Assembly: GCA_021818955.1 (NCBI GenBank)
Contig: JAKASR010000003.1
Coordinates: 186,001 to 250,000, forward strand
Origin: Acidobacteriota bacterium
GTDB taxonomy: Bacteria; Acidobacteriota; Terriglobia; Terriglobales; SCQP01
Reading direction: 5' to 3'
DNA: 64,000 nucleotides
Shown: one piece after another, positions 35,082-42,534 of the stretch
Position numbering within the stretch: position 1 is the stretch's first letter
Layout of the letters: every line of letters starts with the position of its first letter
Program-made: the position numbers and the translations under genes
The notes under the pieces: generated by a model
The model's input: only the letters and a program-made list of their open reading frames with translations
What the model was told of the DNA's origin: nothing
Database searches by the model: none

Positions 35082-36707
35082 ATGCGATTGAGCGCCTCGG
35101 CTCCGGCAGCGTCAACCCCCGAGCGGCAGTCTATGCGCCGCCGTTGTTTGCCTCCAGCGCTGGTGTTTTTGGCGCCGGCCGGCATGGCCGCGGCGGTGGC
35201 TCTTTGGGGCTGGCGCACCGGCCGGCTGCTGCTCTATGGCGATGCGACCGCGCACCTGATGATCGCGCGCCGCATGCTCGACTCCGCCACCCCCGGGCTG
35301 GCGCAGTGGGGCAGCGTCTGGCTTCCTTTCCCGCATCTGCTCATGGCGCCCTGGGTGCAGGTGGATGCGCTCTGGCGGAGCGGCCTGGCGGGTTCGCTGG
35401 TTTCGATTATTGCCTACAGCCTGGCAACCCTCTGGCTTTATCGCCTCGCGGCACGTCATCTCGGCGAGCCGGCTGCGGTTCTAGCGGGATTGTTTTTCCT
35501 GCTCAATCCCAACCTTCTCTATCTTGCTTCGGTGCCCATGACCGAAACCGTTTATCTGGCCTGCTTTTTAGGCGCCGTGGATCAAATCAGCCGCTGGACG
35601 CAAACTTCCCGCATGGGGAATTATGGCGCGGTCTGGCTGGCCGGAGCCTGGGCCTTGGGCGGCGCCATGACGCGTTACGACGGCTGGTTCATGCTTCCCT
35701 TCTTCGCCCTTGTGCTAGCCGGCGCGGCCATGCCGGATTGGCGGCGCGCCTGGGGCGCGTTTTGGCGTTTCTGCCTGCTAGCGGGCTCCGGCCCGCTTTT
35801 CTGGTTTGCTTACAACGCCTATTATTATGGCGATTGGCTGGATTTCGCCCGCGGACCTTATTCCGCCCGCCAGATCTACTTGCGCGCCTTGCGGCACGGA
35901 GGCCAACGGTATCCCGGCGATCACCAGTGGCTGAACGCGCTGGTCTACTTCCTCAAGGCGGTGGAATTGGATTGCGGGCTGCCGCTGCTGTTGCTGGGCG
36001 CGATCGCATGGCTGCTCTGGATCTGGCAACACCGCGGCGATGCGGCTCGACCGCTTTTGACGAATTGCGTTCCATGCCTTTTATGGTTGCCCCTACCCTG
36101 GTATGTATGGGCCATGTGGACAGGCAACGTGCCGATTTTCGTGCCGATGTACTGGCCGCACGGCTACTATAATTTGCGCTATGGCGTGCAATTGCTGCCG
36201 GCGCTGGCGCTGTTCGCCGGCTGGCAAATCTGGCAACTTTTCCGGCGCGAAGGCGGCGGATGGCGAGGCGGTTGGGTCGCGGGGGCGCTCTGCGCGCTGC
36301 TGCTTCTCGGCTATCTGCGCATGTTTCGCGGGCGCGGCCCCATGGTCTATGCCGAAGCGGCCTATAATTCCACCGGCCGCCTGGCTCAGGAGCGCCAGTT
36401 AGCGGCGGCGCTGCGCCGCGTCCGCCCCGATGACAAAATTCTGATGTATATCGGCACGTTCCCCGGCGCGCTGGCTGACGATGGCATCGCCTTGAAACGC
36501 GTGATCAATGAATCCAATTACCAGCTTTGGGACAATGCCCTGCGCCGTCCTCAACGTTATGTCGAGTGGATCGTGCTTGAACGCCACACCTGGCTGGCGC
36601 GCGGCCTGAACCGCCGGGCGCTAGGACGCTATTTCACCCCTGCCGGCCAGTTGCATGTTCCCGGCCAACACACTATCACGCTTTATCGCCGCATCCGTCC
36701 CGACTGA
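35082..36707 (+). CDS. Dolichyl-phosphate-mannose-mannosyltransferase-like membrane glycosyltransferase
   Basis: 541 residues. A first membrane segment (ALVFLAPAGMAAAVALWGW) is followed by the GT39/GT83-like acidic loop LLLYGDATAHLMIARRMLD (catalytic-type Asp), then about ten membrane segments (AAVLAGLFFLLNPNLLYLASV with MTETVYLACFLGA). A soluble C-terminal part follows (VRPDDKILMYIGTFPGALADDGIALKRVINESNYQLW). These proteins transfer sugars from polyprenyl phosphates in the periplasm. The ATG at 35082 has AAGGA upstream. The acceptor is unknown. Confidence 0.78.
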   Translation: MRLSASAPAASTPERQSMRRRCLPPALVFLAPAGMAAAVALWGWRTGRLLLYGDATAHLMIARRMLDSATPGLAQWGSVWLPFPHLLMAPWVQVDALWRSGLAGSLVSIIAYSLATLWLYRLAARHLGEPAAVLAGLFFLLNPNLLYLASVPMTETVYLACFLGAVDQISRWTQTSRMGNYGAVWLAGAWALGGAMTRYDGWFMLPFFALVLAGAAMPDWRRAWGAFWRFCLLAGSGPLFWFAYNAYYYGDWLDFARGPYSARQIYLRALRHGGQRYPGDHQWLNALVYFLKAVELDCGLPLLLLGAIAWLLWIWQHRGDAARPLLTNCVPCLLWLPLPWYVWAMWTGNVPIFVPMYWPHGYYNLRYGVQLLPALALFAGWQIWQLFRREGGGWRGGWVAGALCALLLLGYLRMFRGRGPMVYAEAAYNSTGRLAQERQLAAALRRVRPDDKILMYIGTFPGALADDGIALKRVINESNYQLWDNALRRPQRYVEWIVLERHTWLARGLNRRALGRYFTPAGQLHVPGQHTITLYRRIRPD

Positions 36708-36710
36708 GCC

Positions 36711-37547
36711 ATGCATTTCGCCAAAGCAGAAGCCAACGGCAATGATTTTTTGCTGATCGAGCTTGATGCTTGCGCCGGCCGGGAACGCGGCCGGCTGGCG
36801 CGGGTGCTTTGCGATCGGCACCGGGGTTTAGGGGCCGATGGCGTCGAATTTTATTCCCGCGATGGCGGCCGCATCCGACTCGAGTTGATCAACGCCGACG
36901 GCAGCGCGGCCGAGATTTCCGGCAATGGCACGCGTTGCGCCGCAGCGTGGATGGCGCGCCAGCATGGGTTTCGTGAAGGCGCGATTCTGACCGGTGGCGG
37001 CGAGCGCTGGACGAAAGTCCTGGGCGAAGCGAACGGCGTCTGGGAAATCGAGAGCCGCATGGGCGCACCGGATTGGCGCCCGGAGGCGGTGCCGCTGCGC
37101 GGCGCGCATGCGCTCGACAACGGGCGCTGGCGTTTACGCCTGCCGGCATGGGGCGAGTTGGAATGCCACGCGCTCTCGCTGGGGAATCCCCAGGCCTGCG
37201 TGCAGGTCGAGACGTTCGCCGAAAACTGGATGCAACTGGCCGCCGCTATCCAAAATTCCGGGTATTTTCCCGCCGGGGTCAATGTCGAATTCTGGCGGCG
37301 GGTGAACGACCGGGCAATCGAGATTCGTATCTATGAGCGCGGCGTAGGCGCGACCCTTTCCAGTGGAACCGGCAGCACCGCGGCAGCCATCTCGGCGTTA
37401 ACCGTTGGCGCCGTGCGCTCGCCGGTACGCGTCATCAGCCCCGGCGGCGAACAAACAGTCGCCTGGGAGGGCGCTGGCCAGCAAACCCATTTGCGCGGCG
37501 GGGCGCGCATCATTGCTGAGGGCGAGTACCTGGGGACCGTGCCTTGA
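36711..37547 (+). CDS. dapF: Diaminopimelate epimerase-like protein with second catalytic Cys replaced by Ser
   Basis: 278 residues with the DapF fold: NGNDFLLIE at the start, HRGLGADGV, the first active-site motif EISGNGTRCAA (Cys76), the middle hinge LSLGNPQACV, and the second motif ERGVGATLSSGTGSTAA. Canonical DapF has CGSG or CGTG in the last motif; here the codon at 37362-37364 is AGT, Ser218. One of the two thiol bases is therefore missing. It may be a DapF with altered mechanism, or an isomerase with another substrate. It overlaps plsC by 4 bp (TTGA). Confidence 0.8.
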   Translation: MHFAKAEANGNDFLLIELDACAGRERGRLARVLCDRHRGLGADGVEFYSRDGGRIRLELINADGSAAEISGNGTRCAAAWMARQHGFREGAILTGGGERWTKVLGEANGVWEIESRMGAPDWRPEAVPLRGAHALDNGRWRLRLPAWGELECHALSLGNPQACVQVETFAENWMQLAAAIQNSGYFPAGVNVEFWRRVNDRAIEIRIYERGVGATLSSGTGSTAAAISALTVGAVRSPVRVISPGGEQTVAWEGAGQQTHLRGGARIIAEGEYLGTVP

Positions 37548-38239
37548 TCCGTTTCTGGCTTATCGCCATCGTCACTTGGTTCTACATGCTGCTGGGGATG
37601 GTATTCGGCCTGCCGGTTTATCTGGCGACCCGTAACCTGCAGGTGCTGTATTTTATTGCCCGCCAAGGCATTGGATTGCTTTTATGGCTGGCCGGCATCC
37701 GGGTGCGCATTATGGGAAAGCCGCCGCGGGCGGGCCGGCTGATATATATGGCCAATCACCAGAGCTACCTGGATCCGCCAATCCTGCTGTGGGCGCTGCC
37801 CGGCTGTCCCTCCATCCTGGCGAAACAGGAGCTGTTTCGGGTTCCCGGATTGGGACTGATTATGCGTTTGGGCAAGCTGGTGCCGGTGCCGCGCGGTCAG
37901 GAAGCGGCCCATGCCAGCATTGATCAGGCGGCGGAGATGTTAACCGCCGGGCGGCCCTTTCTGGTCTTTCCGGAAGGCACACGTTCCACCGATGGCCGCC
38001 TGCTGCCCTTCAAAACCGGCGTTTTTGTGCTGGCGCTGAAAGCATCCGCCCAGGTTGTGCCCATCAGCTTGTCGGGCACTCATGCACTGCTGCCCTCAAA
38101 CCGCCGGCGCCTCCGTTCAGGACAGGTAGAGCTGCGTTTCCATCCGCCGATTGACGCGTCCGCATATGGAGATAAAGAAGAACTGCTCGCGGTTACGCGA
38201 ACAGCTATCGCGGCGGGATTACCGCCATCCGGGAAATAA
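37544..38239 (+). CDS. plsC: 1-acyl-sn-glycerol-3-phosphate acyltransferase
   Basis: 231 residues. An N-terminal membrane segment (LIAIVTWFYMLLGMVFGLPVYLA) is followed by the acyltransferase motif NHQSYLD (H72, D77), a region with PVPRGQEAAHASI and the substrate motif FPEGTRS. It makes phosphatidic acid from lysophosphatidic acid at the inner membrane. The start is the TTG at 37544, overlapping the dapF stop; no better ATG precedes the membrane segment. Repeat copy F lies 19 bp after the stop. Confidence 0.93.
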   Translation: MIRFWLIAIVTWFYMLLGMVFGLPVYLATRNLQVLYFIARQGIGLLLWLAGIRVRIMGKPPRAGRLIYMANHQSYLDPPILLWALPGCPSILAKQELFRVPGLGLIMRLGKLVPVPRGQEAAHASIDQAAEMLTAGRPFLVFPEGTRSTDGRLLPFKTGVFVLALKASAQVVPISLSGTHALLPSNRRRLRSGQVELRFHPPIDASAYGDKEELLAVTRTAIAAGLPPSGK

Positions 38240-38257
38240 CCCGAGCCGGCCCGCGCG

Positions 38258-38332
38258 GCGGCTCGGCCGCTTTTACTTTTAGGCGCTGACGCTTTCGCAA
38301 AGGTCCGGCCGAAACCGGACGCATTGCGAATA
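38258..38332 (+). repeat. Mosaic palindromic repeat, copy F (H1-H2 only)
   Basis: About 75 bp with H1 (gcggctcggccgc from 38258), ttttactttt, the conserved link and H2 (gtccggccgaaaccggac), then attgcgaatactc as in copies B and E, where it stops. It lies between convergent plsC and lpxD and could terminate plsC. A GC-rich inverted stretch (gagccggcc / ggctcggcc) directly precedes it. Confidence 0.9.
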
Positions 38333-38345
38333 CTCAAAGCGGGAT

Positions 38346-39356
38346 TCATTCGTCGCTTTCGGCTGCGCGCGTCCGCCGTAATTGCCGGAATAACTCCGGT
38401 AGCCGGGGCAGCAAGGCCATGCTGCGCAGCCAGAGTCGATGGTCGAATGCCGGCGATCCGCTGTAGGTGCGGCCGCCCTCCAGATTGCCGTGGGTTCCGC
38501 TTTGAGCGGTAATGACGGCGCGGGCGCCGATGGTGCACTGCCCGGCCACGCCGGCCTGTCCCGCCAGGATGCAGTTGTGCTCGACCACGGTGGAACCGGC
38601 CAAGCCCGCTTGAGCGCAGACGATGACGTTGGCGTCGAGCCGCGAATTGTGGCCGATATGCACCAGATTATCCAGCTTGCTGCCATCGCCGACAATCGTC
38701 TCGTCGAGCGTGGCGCGATCGACGCAACTGTTGGCTTGAATCTCCACCCGGTCGCCGAGCCGAACGGTGCCCACTTGGGGAATCTTGCAATGCTCGTCGC
38801 CCAGGGGAGCAAAACCAAAACCATCGCCGCCCAGCACCACCCCCGGTTGCAAAATCACGCCATGGCCCAGTCGCGTTCCTTCGCGAATCACAGCGTGGGC
38901 ATGCGCCAGTAAATCATCGCCGGCGATCACGTCGGCATAGAGCACCACATGGGGGTGCAATACGGCCCGCGCGCCCAGGCGGCAGCCCGGACCGATTACT
39001 ACATAGGCCGCGATATGAGCTCCGGGGCCGAGTTCGGCGCTGGGATCGATGCACGCCGTGGGATGAATCCCTGGAACCGGCCGGGCCACGGGCTGCAGCA
39101 ATTCCATGGCTTGCGCCAGCGATGTCATGGGTGATTGCACCCGAATTGAAGGGCGGCCGAGGTCGGGAAAGTCCGGCGGCAGCAGCAATGCCCCGGCCCG
39201 GCTCGCGCGCGCCGCAGCCAGATGAGCCTCGGAGGCGGCAAACGATAAATCCCGTGGCGAAGCGTTCGACAGCGAGGCGACACGATTTAACTCCAGATCC
39301 GGGTCGCCTTGCACGCTAATACCGCCGAGAGCCTGCGCAAGTTGGGCCAATTTCAT
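38346..39356 (-). CDS. lpxD: UDP-3-O-acylglucosamine N-acyltransferase LpxD
   Basis: 336 residues. An N-terminal uridine-binding domain (LNRVASLSNASPRDLSFAASEAHLAAA) precedes a left-handed beta-helix of hexapeptide repeats (ACIDPSAELGPGAHIAAYVVIGPGCRLG). GDGFGFAP and the catalytic His236 in LVHIGHNSRLDANVIVCAQAGLAGS are typical. It adds the second acyl chain of lipid A. It stands apart from lpxA, lpxB and fabZ, which are not in the window. This and lptE show that the organism makes lipopolysaccharide. Confidence 0.95.
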   Translation of the reverse strand: MKLAQLAQALGGISVQGDPDLELNRVASLSNASPRDLSFAASEAHLAAARASRAGALLLPPDFPDLGRPSIRVQSPMTSLAQAMELLQPVARPVPGIHPTACIDPSAELGPGAHIAAYVVIGPGCRLGARAVLHPHVVLYADVIAGDDLLAHAHAVIREGTRLGHGVILQPGVVLGGDGFGFAPLGDEHCKIPQVGTVRLGDRVEIQANSCVDRATLDETIVGDGSKLDNLVHIGHNSRLDANVIVCAQAGLAGSTVVEHNCILAGQAGVAGQCTIGARAVITAQSGTHGNLEGGRTYSGSPAFDHRLWLRSMALLPRLPELFRQLRRTRAAESDE

Positions 39357-39413
39357 ATCAATCGAATCGTAGCGCCTTGCCCGCCTGCGGCGGCGCGCCT
39401 GGAGAAAAAGACC

Positions 39414-39902
39414 TTAAGCCGGCGGGGAGGCCGGAAACAATTGAATTTGCTCACGCGTGACAGGAGTCGTCCGTGTCCGCCGTTGCGCGCCAATCACGCC
39501 CAGGACCTGGCACTCGCGCAAAGCATTGCGCGGAACATAAATACGCTGCACCTCGCCACTCGAGTCCGGCGGCAAAAGATGCAGGCCAAACCCGGAGAGT
39601 GCGAGCAAGTTGTTGGGAACCACACCCTCGAGCACCGTATCATCTTGAAAGCGCAGCCGCACCCACAGTCCGGGGTGTCGCGGCCGCACGCCGGAACGCC
39701 GCCGCCAGCTGGGTTCCTGCGCGGTAAACTCCCGCATAAAATACGCCAGCCGTATTTCCGATTGCGGAATCCGCACCCCCTGGCCCTGGGTATCGAGCAG
39801 TTCGACGGGATCCATATCCGCCAGGCTATCCGGCTCGACAAATCCCCGCACCAGCTGCCGATCTTGTTTTCGAATAAGGATTTTTTTATGGGTGGAAGGC
39901 AT
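39414..39902 (-). CDS. Conserved-looking hypothetical protein, beta-rich
   Basis: 162 residues, no signal peptide or membrane segment. It begins MPSTHKKILIRKQDRQLVRGFVEP and has a second similar unit (LWVRLRFQDDTVLEGVVPNNLLALSGFGLHLLPPDSSGEVQRIYVPRNALRECQVLGVIG). Both look like small beta-barrel units with the pattern charged-strand, G-[FV]-[VE]-P. This suggests two tandem Sm- or PilZ-like barrels, but I do not recognise the family. The Arg-rich middle (WRRRSGVRPRH) may bind nucleic acid. Codon use is like that of the neighbours. Confidence 0.6.
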   Translation of the reverse strand: MPSTHKKILIRKQDRQLVRGFVEPDSLADMDPVELLDTQGQGVRIPQSEIRLAYFMREFTAQEPSWRRRSGVRPRHPGLWVRLRFQDDTVLEGVVPNNLLALSGFGLHLLPPDSSGEVQRIYVPRNALRECQVLGVIGAQRRTRTTPVTREQIQLFPASPPA

Positions 39903-40125
39903 GTAGCAAGCACCGGGATGAGAGGAACGGCTGGGTTTTATCTTACCTTAGCGCGGCGGCATTACGCTTTCCCGATGCCCCGATTCCTGGCAGGAAAGCA
40001 GGGTGCAATGAGCGCCATAATCGCGCCAATATGCATATACAAAACGTAAGAAACGTGATAGTATCAACGCTTTCCACTCCTTGGAGTTTGGCCATCTAAA
40101 CCCAAGGAGACAAAAGAGTTAACCC

Positions 40126-41076
40126 TTGGCAAAGCCGCCAGATCCAAGCGCCCGGCTCAGGCCGCTGCCGGCCGTGGCGACCGCTTTTTTAGGCTATCTG
40201 AAAATTGAGAAAGGCTTGTCCGCAAATACGTTAGCGGCCTATGAACGGGATTTGCGCGAGTTCCTGTATTGGCTGGAGCAAGCCGGGACGGACTGGGAAA
40301 GCTGCCAGCGCCGGCATTTGCAGCAGTTTTTGCTGCATTTGCAACAGCGCGGGCTGCGGGACAATTCCCTGGCCCGCCATCAGGTAAGCTTGCGCGGCTG
40401 GTTTCGATTTTTATGCCTGGACCGGTTGCGTAAAGACAATCCGGCGGAAGGGTTGGAGGCGCCTCGCCGCCAGCGGGTCCTGCCCAAATCGCTTTCGGCC
40501 GAAGAGATGCAAACGGTACTGTCCGGCCTGGACCCCCGGGAGAACACCCGCGGAACTGCTCACGATCAAGACCTGGACTTGCGTGACCAGGCGCTGCTGG
40601 AACTGGCCTACGCCAGTGGCATGCGGGTCAGCGAATTATCCGGGCTGCGGCTGGAGAACCTGGATCTTGAAATGGGACTAGCCCGCGTGCGCGGCAAAGG
40701 GGACAAGGAACGTCTGACGCCAATCGGGCGTTCGGCCTTAGCCGCCCTGCGGCGATACTTGGAAGGGGTCCGCGGGCGATCGTCCGCGAGCCGGACCAGT
40801 CCTTATGTGTTTCCCGGCGCCTCGGGCGGGCGATTGAGCCGCCAGGCGATTTGGAAAAGGATACGCGCTCAAGGCGAAAAAGCGGGCTTGCGCCGGAAGC
40901 TGAGTCCGCATATGTTTCGTCATAGCTTCGCCACCCATCTTTTGGAAGGCGGGGCCGATCTGCGCAGTTTACAGACTTTACTGGGACACGCTGATATTTC
41001 CACCACGCAGATGTACACCCATGTAGCAACCCGGCGACTGCAACAAGTGTACCGCCGACACCATCCGCGCGCATAA
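40126..41076 (+). CDS. xerC: Tyrosine recombinase XerC/XerD
   Basis: 316 residues. An N-terminal SAM-like core-binding domain (FLGYLKIEKGLSANTLAAYERDLREFLYWL) precedes a catalytic domain with the full set R167, K191, H262, R265, H288, Y297 (GMRVSELSGL, GKGDKER, HMFRHSFATHLL, LLGHADISTTQMYTH). Length and spacing are those of chromosomal Xer recombinases that resolve chromosome dimers at dif; the XerC or XerD choice is open. The start is taken as the TTG at 40126, though its AGGAG is 16 nt upstream, which is far. Confidence 0.92.
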   Translation: MAKPPDPSARLRPLPAVATAFLGYLKIEKGLSANTLAAYERDLREFLYWLEQAGTDWESCQRRHLQQFLLHLQQRGLRDNSLARHQVSLRGWFRFLCLDRLRKDNPAEGLEAPRRQRVLPKSLSAEEMQTVLSGLDPRENTRGTAHDQDLDLRDQALLELAYASGMRVSELSGLRLENLDLEMGLARVRGKGDKERLTPIGRSALAALRRYLEGVRGRSSASRTSPYVFPGASGGRLSRQAIWKRIRAQGEKAGLRRKLSPHMFRHSFATHLLEGGADLRSLQTLLGHADISTTQMYTHVATRRLQQVYRRHHPRA

Positions 41077-41124
41077 GGCGCGGTGCGGCCTGCGCGCCGC
41101 AGCCAGGAAAGCACGGAACCGCCG

Positions 41125-42528
41125 ATGGCTGATTATCTATTCGAACTAGAGCGCCACTTGAACCCGACGCAATGGAGTCTGGTACGCCGCTTGGAGCAGG
41201 CGTGCCGGGAATTAGGCAGCAACCTATACCTTTGCGGCGGCCCCATGCGCGATCTATTGGCGCAGCGTCCGATTCTCAGCCTGGATTTCATACTCGAAGG
41301 CAGCTTGGAAAAGCTGGAAAAAAAGCTTTTCCAGCAGGATTTCGAGCTAATTTACGCCAACCCCAAAGAAGGCAGCATCCGCCTGCGCAGGCAAAATACG
41401 CGGCTGCGGATCAGCGTGGCGCATCGGGTGCTTTACGAGCCGGGAGGGGAGCCGCGGCTGGAGCCGGGCAGCGTCATTGAAGATCTGCGGGGACGCGGGT
41501 TTACGCTCGACGCGATCGGACTTTCGCTGGCGGCGGCCTCGCGCGGCCTGCTGCTCGATCCGACCAATGGCCTGGCGGATATTGAACTGCGCCAGATCCG
41601 CATGATTCACCCCTATATTTTCGAGGAGGATCCGGCGCGGCTGTTGCGCGCATTACGGCTGGAAAGCCGTTTGGAGTATCGCCTGGAAGAACGCACCGCC
41701 GCCCGACATCAGGCCGGAGTCGAGGCCAACCTGCTGGCGTCGGTCTCCCCCACCTCGCTGGCGCGGGAAATTGAGGCCTTGGCCTATGAACCCGACCCCG
41801 CCGCCATCCTGCGCGCCTGGAACAAGGCTGAATTATTGCAGCCGGCCCTGGGGAAAGGCGTCAAGATCGCGCGCCTGCAACTGGCACTGCCGGCGCAGAT
41901 TACGAAATGCAGCCAGGCGCTGACCGCGGCCGGCCTGGTGCCCGACGTCGCACCCGTCGTCTTGCTCAGCCTGTTCGGCAAGCTGGATGCGCACGATCAG
42001 GACCGGATTGCGAAATTGCCGCTTAGCCAGCCCCTGCGGCAATGGCGGCAACTGACCGCGGCGGCGCGCCAGTTGGAGAAAAAAATCGGCGGCAAGGAAG
42101 GACAGAACCTGAGCGCGCTCTATGACCTCTTGCACCATATGCCCCCGGAAGTCACGTTATGGGCGATGTTGCACCCGCAAAACGCGCGCGCGCAGAAAAA
42201 GTTAAAGGATTTTTGCGCCACCCTGCCGGGCTTGCGCGAGCGCTTGCCCATCCGTGAGCTGCGCCAAATGGGTGCGCGGCCTGAAGACCCCGCTTTTGCC
42301 CAGGTGCTGGAAACCTTGTTTCGGCAAATGCTGGAAGGCAAGCTGAGCCAGGCCGGCGAACTCTCGCAGGCGCTGGCCGCCGAAGCCACCAAACGCGGCC
42401 TGGTTATGCCAGCCCCCGCCCTAGCGGCTGCGCCCGCCCAGGCGCGGCCGGCGGCGCACCCGCGGCCGCGGCGGGCCGCAACCCGTTCTGGTGGCGCCGC
42501 CACTTCACCGCGCCGCAGCCGGAACTAA
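41125..42528 (+). CDS. CCA-adding/poly(A) polymerase-like nucleotidyltransferase with degraded active site
   Basis: 467 residues. The class II nucleotidyltransferase head starts at CGGPMRDLL (G38, G39, R42, D43), but the DxD motif reads SLD (Ser52, Asp54), so the first metal-binding Asp is missing. The RRDFTxNA motif reads GRGFTLDA (123-130). The later EEDPARLLRALRLESRLEY motif is conserved. A helical body follows, then a Pro/Arg/Ala-rich basic tail (about 430-467). The sequence looks intact and not frameshifted. It may be inactive or have a changed function. It directly precedes dnaE (6 bp). Confidence 0.78.
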   Translation: MADYLFELERHLNPTQWSLVRRLEQACRELGSNLYLCGGPMRDLLAQRPILSLDFILEGSLEKLEKKLFQQDFELIYANPKEGSIRLRRQNTRLRISVAHRVLYEPGGEPRLEPGSVIEDLRGRGFTLDAIGLSLAAASRGLLLDPTNGLADIELRQIRMIHPYIFEEDPARLLRALRLESRLEYRLEERTAARHQAGVEANLLASVSPTSLAREIEALAYEPDPAAILRAWNKAELLQPALGKGVKIARLQLALPAQITKCSQALTAAGLVPDVAPVVLLSLFGKLDAHDQDRIAKLPLSQPLRQWRQLTAAARQLEKKIGGKEGQNLSALYDLLHHMPPEVTLWAMLHPQNARAQKKLKDFCATLPGLRERLPIRELRQMGARPEDPAFAQVLETLFRQMLEGKLSQAGELSQALAAEATKRGLVMPAPALAAAPAQARPAAHPRPRRAATRSGGAATSPRRSRN

Positions 42529-42534
42529 TTCACT

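Noticed and set aside
40126-41076. Integrase of a mobile element
   Set aside because: The recombinase has chromosomal Xer size and motif spacing, housekeeping neighbours, and no attachment site, tRNA or cargo nearby.
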